Shown here: positions 1 to 5,807 of the stretch, piece by piece
Layout: every line of letters starts with the position of its first letter
Numbering within the stretch: the stretch's first letter is position 1
Assembly: GCA_964490435.1 (NCBI GenBank)
Contig: CAZBCF010000034.1
Coordinates: forward strand, 1-15,911
Direction of reading: 5' to 3'
DNA length: 15,911 nt
DNA from: IMCC26077 sp964490435
GTDB lineage: Bacteria > Actinomycetota > Actinomycetes > Nanopelagicales > Nanopelagicaceae
Notes under the pieces: generated by a model
What the model was told of the DNA's origin: nothing
Seen by the model: the letters and a program-made list of their open reading frames with translations, nothing else
The model's database searches: none
Made by a program: the position numbers and the translations under genes

Positions 1-32
1 ACCAACGACTTGATGAACTGGGCCTTATTCAT
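1..32 (-). CDS. hup: HU-family nucleoid DNA-binding protein, N-terminus only (runs off the window)
   Basis: The minus strand opens at an ATG (positions 32-30) and reads MNKAQFIKSLV before the window ends. This matches the start of HU/HupB histone-like proteins, which bind and bend DNA as dimers. A good Shine-Dalgarno, AAGGGG, precedes the ATG by about 4-5 bases. The hup gene following leuCD is the conserved actinobacterial order (as in mycobacteria and Streptomyces), which supports the call even though only ten codons are visible. Whether it has the lysine-rich C-terminal tail typical of actinobacterial HupB cannot be seen here. Confidence 0.8.
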   Translation of the reverse strand, partial: MNKAQFIKSL

Positions 33-54
33 GAATTCCCCTTTTTTTAAGTTT

Positions 55-83
55 TACATAAGTGTTGAAGTGAAAAACTCCAA
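55..83 (-). promoter_or_regulatory. candidate hup promoter
   Basis: On the minus strand a TTGGAG hexamer (83-78) and a TATGTA hexamer (60-55) are separated by 17 bases. This would start transcription about 15-20 bases before the hup ATG, with the AAGGGG ribosome site in the short leader. Each hexamer matches consensus at only three of six positions, so this is a weak call. A second candidate -10, TATTTT at 100-95, lies further upstream. Confidence 0.25.
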
Positions 84-163
84 CATTGGGCGCAAAAATA
101 CGTACCGAACCCCACCTCGTCCAATACCGCGTTGGCGTGTCGGAAAAGAAAAAAAGCGAATTT

Positions 164-217
164 TTCCCACTCTCAACAAGAAGTTGAGGGAAGCAGCGCG
201 CTCCTAACTGCGCGCTG
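164..217 (-). terminator. tandem hairpins at the end of leuD, probable leuCD terminator region
   Basis: Two inverted repeats follow each other in the direction of leuD transcription. The first has 8-bp arms CAGCGCGC (194-201) and GCGCGCTG (210-217) with an 8-base loop, and spans the leuD stop codon. The second has arms CTCTCAAC (170-177) and GTTGAGGG (183-190), 8 bp with one G-T pair and a 5-base loop. A run of seven T's on the minus strand follows only after about a dozen bases, so this is not a textbook intrinsic terminator. The position between leuD and the separately promoted hup makes termination or 3'-end protection the likely role. Confidence 0.45.
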
Positions 218-803
218 GCAGGGTCGTAACCTTGAAAGAGGGGCGTTTTTCCTCGTATTTGGCGATCGAATCGACATTGCGCAGCGTGAGCCCAATATCG
301 TCTAAACCTTCCATGAGCCGCCATCGGGTGTAATCATCGAGCTCAAAACTGACTTTTTTCCCGCTATATCGGACCTCGCGTGCAGTGAGATCGACGGTTA
401 TCGCCATCGCAGGATCTGACTCAATCTGCTCCCACAACTCCTCGATGACCTCTTGCGGCAGGATGACGGTGAGCAACCCGCCTTTGAGGGAGTTATTTCG
501 GAAGATATCGGCGAATCTGCTCGAGAGAACTGCGGCGAATCCATAGTTCTGTAGCGCCCAGACCGCGTGTTCACGCGATGAGCCGGTTCCAAAATCTGGC
601 CCAGCTACCAAAATCGATGCTGATGCGTATTGCGGTTGATTGAGCACGAATTCTGGGTCTTGTCGCCACGCGTTAAAGAGCCCATCCTCGAAACCCGAGC
701 GAGTCACGCGCTTGAGATATTGCGCGGGGATAATTTGGTCGGTATCTACATTGCTCCGGCGAAGCGGAACTGCGCTGCCAGTATGCGTGGTGAACGCCTT
801 CAT
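204..803 (-). CDS. leuD: 3-isopropylmalate dehydratase, small subunit
   Basis: LeuD pairs with LeuC to isomerise 2-isopropylmalate to 3-isopropylmalate, the second step of leucine biosynthesis in the cytoplasm. The 199-residue length is normal for the family. The swivelling-domain signatures are visible: NVDTDQIIPA at residues 18-27 and the substrate-loop motif GPDFGTGSSREH at 68-79. The ATG start has an AGGGG ribosome site just upstream. It begins 9 bases after the leuC stop and is surely co-transcribed with it. Its stop codon TAG lies inside a GC-rich hairpin. No key residue appears to be missing. Confidence 0.97.
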   Translation of the reverse strand: MKAFTTHTGSAVPLRRSNVDTDQIIPAQYLKRVTRSGFEDGLFNAWRQDPEFVLNQPQYASASILVAGPDFGTGSSREHAVWALQNYGFAAVLSSRFADIFRNNSLKGGLLTVILPQEVIEELWEQIESDPAMAITVDLTAREVRYSGKKVSFELDDYTRWRLMEGLDDIGLTLRNVDSIAKYEEKRPSFKVTTLPARS

Positions 804-812
804 CGAAATCCC

Positions 813-2216
813 CTACCCTTCAACATCTTCGGGGCTAGAGAGGGTGCCACGAATCGCAGTCGCCGCTGCTACGAGCGGGCTCACCAAATGTGTGCGCCCA
901 CCCTTTCCTTGCCGACCTTCAAAATTACGATTACTCGTCGAAGCGCTGCGCTCACCTGGTTTGAGTTGATCTGGGTTCATCCCCAGACACATCGAACATC
1001 CTGCTTCGCGCCATTCCGCACCCGCTTCGAGGAATACTGTGTGTAGACCTTCCTTTTGCGCCTGTTCGCGCACCCGAGCCGAGCCTGGAACAACCAACAT
1101 CCGAAGGCCTGGAGCGATCTTTCTCCCTTTGATCACATCGGCTGCCGCACGAAGGTCTTCGATCCGCCCGTTGGTGCACGAGCCGAGAAATACCGTGTCG
1201 ATCTTCACCGATTTCAACGGAGTGTGTGGAGTAAGTGCCATGTACTCCAACGCTCGTTCTGCAGCGTTACGTGAAGCCTCATCCGCAAAATCACTTGGTG
1301 CTGGAATTATCGAATCTAATGGTGCTCCTTGACCGGGATTCGTTCCCCACGTAACAAAGGGCGAGAGTGTGTTCGCAACAAGATCCACCTGCGCATCAAA
1401 ATGTGCGTCGGCGTCAGAGTAGAGCGAACTCCAATATTCAACTGCTTGCTCCCACTGCGCTCCCTCAGGTGCATGTGGGCGCCCCTTGATGTAATCGAAA
1501 GTCGTTTGATCGGGAGCGATAAGCCCTGCGCGCGCGCCGGCTTCAATCGACATGTTGCAGATAGTCATCCGTGCTTCCATAGAGAGCGCTCGAATCGCGC
1601 TTCCCCGATACTCGATGACGTATCCCTGGCCGCCACCTGTTCCGATTTTCGCGATCAGCGCAAGAATGATGTCTTTGCTAGTGACGCCTTTTCGCAGAGT
1701 GCCCTCGACATTTACCGCCATCATTTTTGGTTTGGATTGCGGCAAGGTTTGCGTTGCCAAGACATGTTCAACCTCACTAGTGCCGATACCAAATGCGAGC
1801 GCTCCGAATGCGCCATGAGTGGAGGTGTGCGAGTCACCACAGACAATCGTCATTCCAGGTTGAGTAATTCCCAGTTGTGGTCCAACCACGTGCACAATGC
1901 CCTGCTCAATGTCCCCCAGTGAGTGCAGTCGAATTCCAAATTCTGCGGCATTCTTACGCAAGGTATCGACTTGGAGTTTGGAGATTGGATCCGCGATTGG
2001 TTTATTGATGTCAATGGTTGGCGTGTTGTGATCTTCGGTAGCAATGGTGAGATCGGGTCGCCGAACCTTACGCCCTGCCAAACGCAAACCGTCGAAAGCT
2101 TGCGGACTCGTTACTTCGTGGATCAGATGGAGATCTATGTAGAGCAGGTCCGGCTCACCGGGAGCGCTGTGAACCACATGGTCATCCCAAATCTTCTGCG
2201 CTAATGTCTTTGCCAT
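813..2216 (-). CDS. leuC: 3-isopropylmalate dehydratase, large subunit ([4Fe-4S])
   Basis: LeuC is the aconitase-superfamily catalytic subunit of isopropylmalate isomerase. The three cluster-ligating cysteines are present at residues 348, 408 and 411 of the longest frame (motifs GSCTNGR and GCSMCLGM), with GDSHTSTHGAFG at 128-139. The length is about 467 residues, normal for the family. Two starts are adjacent: a GTG at 2219 and an ATG at 2216. I prefer the ATG because it gives the usual MAKTL N-terminus and sits 7 bases from GGAAG, against 4 for the GTG. It is the first gene of leuCD and faces the NdgR-type regulator across a short palindromic interval, so control by that regulator is expected. 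Confidence 0.97.
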   Translation of the reverse strand: MAKTLAQKIWDDHVVHSAPGEPDLLYIDLHLIHEVTSPQAFDGLRLAGRKVRRPDLTIATEDHNTPTIDINKPIADPISKLQVDTLRKNAAEFGIRLHSLGDIEQGIVHVVGPQLGITQPGMTIVCGDSHTSTHGAFGALAFGIGTSEVEHVLATQTLPQSKPKMMAVNVEGTLRKGVTSKDIILALIAKIGTGGGQGYVIEYRGSAIRALSMEARMTICNMSIEAGARAGLIAPDQTTFDYIKGRPHAPEGAQWEQAVEYWSSLYSDADAHFDAQVDLVANTLSPFVTWGTNPGQGAPLDSIIPAPSDFADEASRNAAERALEYMALTPHTPLKSVKIDTVFLGSCTNGRIEDLRAAADVIKGRKIAPGLRMLVVPGSARVREQAQKEGLHTVFLEAGAEWREAGCSMCLGMNPDQLKPGERSASTSNRNFEGRQGKGGRTHLVSPLVAAATAIRGTLSSPEDVEG

Positions 2217-2250
2217 CACTTCACTTCCGTCATCACAGTCGAGGTGACAA

Positions 2251-2280
2251 TTGCTGTCTCAGCATATGAGATGCTAATAT
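2251..2280 (+). promoter_or_regulatory. ndgR promoter, leaderless type
   Basis: TAATAT (2275-2280) lies 6 bases before the ATG at 2287 and there is no Shine-Dalgarno, so transcription probably starts at or beside the start codon. A weak TTGCTG (2251-2256) lies 18 bases upstream of it as a possible -35. The hexamers are read from the sequence; the leaderless interpretation is inferred from the spacing and from the known frequency of such transcripts in Actinobacteria. Confidence 0.5.
2257..2275. promoter_or_regulatory. overlapping palindromes, candidate operator for the IclR-type regulator
   Basis: Two imperfectly nested inverted repeats lie between leuC and ndgR. One has arms TCTCA (2257-2261) and TGAGA (2267-2271). 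The other has arms AGCAT (2261-2265) and ATGCT (2271-2275). They fill the spacer of the ndgR promoter and overlap a minus-strand TATGCT hexamer (2266-2261) that could be the leuC -10. A regulator bound here could control both directions. LtbR/NdgR proteins are known to act on the leuCD promoter in Corynebacterium and Streptomyces, but the exact site here is inferred. Confidence 0.45.
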
Positions 2281-2286
2281 CATATC

Positions 2287-3003
2287 ATGAAAAGTGCGAG
2301 TAGCGGCGTTGGCGTCCTCGATAAAGCCATTGCGATTCTCAGCGCCCTGGAATCAGGCCCGCTCACACTTGCCGAGTTGGTTGCAGCAACAAAGATTGCA
2401 CGTCCGACCTGTCATCGACTCGCAGTCGCGCTCGAACATCATCGCTTCGTTACGCGAGATTTGCATGGTCGATTCACGATTGGTGCGCGTGAAGGAGAAT
2501 TAGCGCAAAGCGCTGGCGAAGATCGCTTACTTGTTATTGCAGGGCCAGCATTGACTGCGTTACGTGATGCTACGGGCGAAAGCGCCCAGGTATATCGGCG
2601 ACAAGGCGACCTTCGACTATGCGTGGCTGTTGCAGATCGGCTATCAGGTCTGCGCGATAGCGTGCCTGTTGGCTCCGCGCTCACGATGAATGCTGGTTCG
2701 GCGGCGCAGGTGCTCTTGGCGTGGGAAGAACCTGATCGAATAAATAAGACTTTGAAGAACGCTCGCTTTGATGCAGCAACGTTGACAGCGGTTCGACGCC
2801 GAGGTTGGGCACAGAGCGTTGGTGAACGTGAAGCCGGCGTTGCCAGCGTCTCGGCTCCGATTCGTGGCCCACAGAATCGAGTAATCGCTGCAGTGAGTTT
2901 GAGCGGACCTATCGAGCGTTTAGGTAGACAACCAGGGCGCACTCATGCAGCAGCAGTGATTGCCACCGCCGCGCGAATTTCGGAGTATCTGAGCAAGAAC
3001 TAG
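2287..3003 (+). CDS. ndgR: IclR-family regulator of leucine biosynthesis (NdgR/LtbR/AreB type)
   Basis: This 238-residue protein has the two-part IclR layout: an N-terminal winged helix-turn-helix (recognition region about residues 26-50, ARPTCHRLAVALE) and a C-terminal effector-binding domain (about 75-235). Stretches such as SSGVGVLDKA, GESAQVYRRQGD, RLSGLRDSVPVGS and RRRGWAQSVGERE are characteristic of the actinobacterial NdgR/LtbR subgroup, which regulates leuCD and other amino-acid genes. The divergent position opposite leuC is the family's classic context. The ATG has no ribosome site and a TAATAT 6 bases upstream, so the mRNA is probably leaderless. Its stop is only 11 bases from the 3' end of the convergent tRNA-Glu, with no terminator visible. 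The direction of control and the effector cannot be read from sequence. Confidence 0.93.
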   Translation: MKSASSGVGVLDKAIAILSALESGPLTLAELVAATKIARPTCHRLAVALEHHRFVTRDLHGRFTIGAREGELAQSAGEDRLLVIAGPALTALRDATGESAQVYRRQGDLRLCVAVADRLSGLRDSVPVGSALTMNAGSAAQVLLAWEEPDRINKTLKNARFDAATLTAVRRRGWAQSVGEREAGVASVSAPIRGPQNRVIAAVSLSGPIERLGRQPGRTHAAAVIATAARISEYLSKN

Positions 3004-3014
3004 ATTTCTAGGAG

Positions 3015-3087
3015 TAGCCCCGAAGGGATTCGAACCCTCGTAGCTGGCTTGAGAAGCCAGAGTCCTAGGCCGCTAGACGACGGGGCC
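3015..3087 (-). tRNA. tRNA-Glu (anticodon CTC)
   Basis: The minus strand folds as a 73-base cloverleaf. The acceptor arms are GGCCCCG and CGGGGCT (first pair G-T), and the D arm starts GTCTAGCGG. The anticodon stem CTGGC/GCCAG encloses loop TTCTCAA with anticodon CTC. The T arm is GAGGG/CCCTT around TTCGAAT, with discriminator A. CCA is not encoded. It decodes GAG. It lies 30 bases downstream of tRNA-Gln and is probably processed from the same transcript. Confidence 0.95.
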
Positions 3088-3117
3088 ATGTACTGAATGA
3101 ATATGTAGTTGTTTTCG

Positions 3118-3189
3118 CTGGGGTACCAGGATTCGAACCTAGACTAACGGAATCAGAATCCGCTGGGCTGCCAGTTACCCCATACCCCA
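3118..3189 (-). tRNA. tRNA-Gln (anticodon CTG)
   Basis: This is a 72-base cloverleaf on the minus strand. The acceptor arms are TGGGGTA and TACCCCA (7 perfect pairs) and the D stem is GGGT/GCCC. The anticodon stem GCGGA/TCCGT encloses loop TTCTGAT with anticodon CTG. The T arm contains TTCGAAT and the discriminator is G. No CCA is encoded. It decodes CAG. It starts 39 bases after the gltX stop on the same strand, with no terminator visible between them. In bacteria lacking GlnRS this tRNA is first charged with glutamate by GluRS and then amidated by GatCAB. Confidence 0.95.
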
Positions 3190-3228
3190 CTAGCAAGCAC
3201 CCAAGGATACCGGTTCTTTGCGCCCGCT

Positions 3229-4695
3229 CTACACCGCCGCGAGCCGGGCCAGCGTGCGCTCCCGTCCGAGAATCTCCATCGATTCAAAGAGTGGTGGCGA
3301 AATATGGCTGCCAGTGACCGCAACGCGAATAGCGCTAAAAGCCAAGCGCGGTTTGAGTCCCATCTCATCGATAAGCGCAGCACGCAGCGCTGCATCGATA
3401 GTGTGGTGATCCCAAGTGTCAAGTGGAGTAAGCACTTCGATGGCGCGCGCGATGATCTTCGTCGAGCCTTCGTCGAGATACTTTGCTACCGACTCAGGAT
3501 CAAGATCGACTTTCTCTGTAAATAAGAAGGCAAGCATCGCCGGAATCTCAGAAAGTTTGATGATTCGCTCTTGGATAATCGGTAGCGCCTGTTTAATGAT
3601 TCGCTCGTGTTCGGCGGCAACCGGAGTGGCGACTACTTTGGCGCGTTGCAAGAACGGAAGCGACCACTCATAGAACGAATCAAGTGATAACTCTCGGATC
3701 TTGTCGCCGTTGATATTCTCTAGTTTCTTCATATCAAAGCGGGCTGGATTGGCATTGACGCGCTCAATAGTGAATAACTCACTTAACTCTGCAAGAGTGA
3801 GATTCTCCCGGTCATCCCCGGGCGACCAACCAAGCAGGGCAAGGTAATTGCAGATTGCCTCAGGGAGGAAACCCTGTTCGCGATACCACGCAATCGATGT
3901 CTCACCATTGCGCTTAGAGAGCTTGGCATTATCTGTGCCCATGACGAACGGTAGATGCGCAAAGAGCGGATAATCCTTCGGTTGCACACCCATCGCCTGA
4001 TAGACGCGAATCTGTCGTGGTGTCGATGAGAGTAGATCCTCACCTCGCAAAACGTGAGTCACTTCCATCAACACATCATCGACCGCTACCGCTAACGTGT
4101 AGAGCGGAGAGCCATCTGCTCTCACTAATACGAAATCAGGGACGAAATTATGATCGAAGGTACATTCACCACGGATTACATCGTTGAATGTGGTACTACC
4201 TTCGGGCATCCGCATTCGAATAACCGGCTCTCGCCCCTCTGCTTGATAGCGCGCGAGGTCACCCTCACTGATCAATCGACATTTCCCGTCGTAGCCTGGG
4301 GCTTGACCTGATTCTTTCTGCTCTTCGCGTCGAGCCTCTAATTCTTCAGGCGTGCAGTAGCAGTAGTAGGCATCACCCTGCTTGATAAATCGCTGAGCCC
4401 ATTCGGCATAGATATCCAGACGTTGTGATTGAAGGTATGGACCGTGCGGTCCCCCAACTTCGGGACCTTCGTCCCAGTTAAGCCCCAACCACTTCAAGGT
4501 ATCGATAGCAGCGGCGATGTATTCATCAGTGACTCGACTGCGATCAGTATCTTCGATGCGGAAGAGGAATATTCCACCGGTATGACGTGCATAAGCCCAA
4601 TCAAAGAGCGCTGTACGAATATTTCCCACGTGTAGATCACCAGTTGGCGATGGAGCGAAGCGAACTTTGATAGGTCGCGCTACCTGATCAGCCAT
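3229..4695 (-). CDS. gltX: glutamyl-tRNA synthetase (class I)
   Basis: GluRS attaches glutamate to tRNA-Glu and, in organisms using the GatCAB route, also to tRNA-Gln. The HIGH-type motif is HVGN at residues 22-25, preceded by FAPSPTGDL. The KMSKS-type motif is KLSKR at 258-262. The zinc-region cysteines C112 and C114 (YCYC) are present. The 488-residue length is normal for bacterial GluRS. The ATG is preceded by GGTGG and overlaps the stop of the upstream FAH-family gene by 8 bases, which suggests translational coupling. The two cognate tRNAs follow directly downstream. I assume a non-discriminating enzyme from the lineage; discrimination cannot be decided by eye. Confidence 0.97.
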   Translation of the reverse strand: MADQVARPIKVRFAPSPTGDLHVGNIRTALFDWAYARHTGGIFLFRIEDTDRSRVTDEYIAAAIDTLKWLGLNWDEGPEVGGPHGPYLQSQRLDIYAEWAQRFIKQGDAYYCYCTPEELEARREEQKESGQAPGYDGKCRLISEGDLARYQAEGREPVIRMRMPEGSTTFNDVIRGECTFDHNFVPDFVLVRADGSPLYTLAVAVDDVLMEVTHVLRGEDLLSSTPRQIRVYQAMGVQPKDYPLFAHLPFVMGTDNAKLSKRNGETSIAWYREQGFLPEAICNYLALLGWSPGDDRENLTLAELSELFTIERVNANPARFDMKKLENINGDKIRELSLDSFYEWSLPFLQRAKVVATPVAAEHERIIKQALPIIQERIIKLSEIPAMLAFLFTEKVDLDPESVAKYLDEGSTKIIARAIEVLTPLDTWDHHTIDAALRAALIDEMGLKPRLAFSAIRVAVTGSHISPPLFESMEILGRERTLARLAAV

Positions 4696-5467
4696 GTGCC
4701 ACCGCGCGATTTGAAAGTGTGCCGATGCCTTCTACGGTAATTGAAACGGTGCTGCCAACAGGAATCAAGCCAACCCCAGCGGGAGTCCCCGTGAGAATCA
4801 CGTCCCCGGGAAGGAGTGTGTAGACCTGCGTGATGAAATTGATGATGGTAGGGATATCGAAGATCATCGAAGACGTTCGATCGTTTTGTCGAACTTGACC
4901 ATCAACTTCGGCAGAAATCGCAAGGTCGCTCGGATCGAGTTCAGTTTCAATCCACGGACCTAATGGACAAAATGTGTCAAAGCCTTTCGCTCGCGACCAC
5001 TGACCATCAACTTTTTGAAGATCTCGAGCCGTGACGTCATTGCCGATGGTGTATCCAAAGATAACGTCGTTGACTCGTTCTTTAGGAACGTCTTTGCATA
5101 TCTTGCCGATCACGATGGCAAGTTCTGCCTCGTGATCGACCTTCTTACTCATCGCCGGCCAAATAATCGCATCATCCGGGCCGATCACCGAAGTGTTCGG
5201 TTTGATAAATATCACTGGTTGCTCCGGGACTGCGCTATCCATTTCTTTAGCGTGATCTGCATAGTTCTTGCCAACACAGACGACTTTGCTTCGCGGAATT
5301 ACTGGCGCAAGGAGTTTGACGGCATCAAGTGCAACTTTCTCGCCAGTTCGCGTGATTCCAGAATAGAGCGGATCGCCGGTAAGTATCTCGATCTCAGAAC
5401 CGGTTACCACGCCAAATAGCGGTGATGCAGAAACCTCTTTTGGAGGGGTAAATCGTGCGATGCGCAT
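4688..5467 (-). CDS. fumarylacetoacetate hydrolase (FAH) family protein
   Basis: The 259-residue protein has a short N-terminal domain (about 1-60) and a C-terminal FAH catalytic domain. It shows CVGKNYADHAKEM (64-76), the metal-binding glutamates E113 and E115 in HEAELAIVIG, D144 in GNDVTARDL, and the GTPAGVG loop (227-233). Members cleave or isomerise beta-diketo or oxo acids (acylpyruvase, oxaloacetate decarboxylase, hydroxyhepta-diene-dioate isomerase). The substrate cannot be assigned here. A FAH gene just upstream of gltX is also found in mycobacteria. A TACGAT hexamer lies 6 bases before the ATG with no Shine-Dalgarno, so it may have its own leaderless promoter in addition to read-through from the deaminase-like gene 16 bases upstream. 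It overlaps gltX by 8 bases. Confidence 0.92.
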   Translation of the reverse strand: MRIARFTPPKEVSASPLFGVVTGSEIEILTGDPLYSGITRTGEKVALDAVKLLAPVIPRSKVVCVGKNYADHAKEMDSAVPEQPVIFIKPNTSVIGPDDAIIWPAMSKKVDHEAELAIVIGKICKDVPKERVNDVIFGYTIGNDVTARDLQKVDGQWSRAKGFDTFCPLGPWIETELDPSDLAISAEVDGQVRQNDRTSSMIFDIPTIINFITQVYTLLPGDVILTGTPAGVGLIPVGSTVSITVEGIGTLSNRAVAHG

Positions 5468-5473
5468 TGGCTA

Positions 5474-5479
5474 ATCGTA
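5474..5479 (-). promoter_or_regulatory. candidate leaderless -10 for the FAH-gltX-tRNA segment
   Basis: TACGAT on the minus strand (5479-5474) sits 6 bases before the ATG of the FAH-family gene, in the 16-base gap after the deaminase-like gene. No ribosome site is visible. The spacing equals that seen at ndgR and the DoxX-like gene. It would give the FAH-gltX-tRNA block its own start. This is inferred from spacing only. Confidence 0.35.
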
Positions 5480-5483
5480 TCGG

Positions 5484-5807
5484 TTAAAGCTCGTGGATAC
5501 TTCCATCCGCGTGCACATACCAAATGGCCGCGTGAGGTGAAAGCTCGCGAATATCCAACACCGCGCTTTCGTTTGGTTGAGCGCCGACAACGACCGCCGC
5601 CTCAATCTGATCGGCACCACTCGAGAGCGCCATCGCGAGTGCAACGTGCAATGCATCGAGTTTCATCGATGCTAAAGAGATTGAATTGCCGACATGAGTG
5701 CGCCCGGTTCCATCACGAAGCGCTGCACTTTGTCCGGCGTTATTTCGTTGCAGCGATGAAGTGGCAAGTGTCTGGAGCTTAATATCTTCACTATTGACCA
5801 GACTCAT
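5484..5807 (-). CDS. cytidine-deaminase-like protein lacking zinc ligands (Rv2365c-type)
   Basis: This 107-residue protein occupies the slot between the CBS protein and era in Actinobacteria, where databases often call it cytidine deaminase. The fold signature can be followed: GRTHVGNSISLASMKL aligns with the substrate strand, DALHVALAMALSSG with the catalytic helix, and LSPHAAIWYV with the second metal loop. However, the (C/H)AE and PCxxC motifs are absent and the protein has no cysteine at all. It is therefore unlikely to be a zinc-dependent deaminase; a structural or regulatory role is an inference. The start ATG overlaps the stop of the CBS gene as ATGA, indicating translational coupling. 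The downstream gene starts 16 bases later. Confidence 0.8.
   Translation of the reverse strand: MSLVNSEDIKLQTLATSSLQRNNAGQSAALRDGTGRTHVGNSISLASMKLDALHVALAMALSSGADQIEAAVVVGAQPNESAVLDIRELSPHAAIWYVHADGSIHEL

Noticed and set aside
630..1046. 138-codon open frame on the plus strand spanning leuD and leuC
   Set aside because: It is antisense to two well-supported genes and shows no recognisable protein features.
1329..1922. 197-codon open frame on the plus strand
   Set aside because: It is antisense to leuC, has no family resemblance or ribosome site, and leuC is an unmistakable gene.
2439..2942. 167-codon minus-strand open frame within ndgR
   Set aside because: It is a shadow of ndgR; its composition is arginine/serine/alanine rich without domain signal.
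3000..3011. Small palindrome CTAGATTTCTAG at the ndgR stop
   Set aside because: The stem is short, there is no T-run on either side, and it is not enough to call a terminator.
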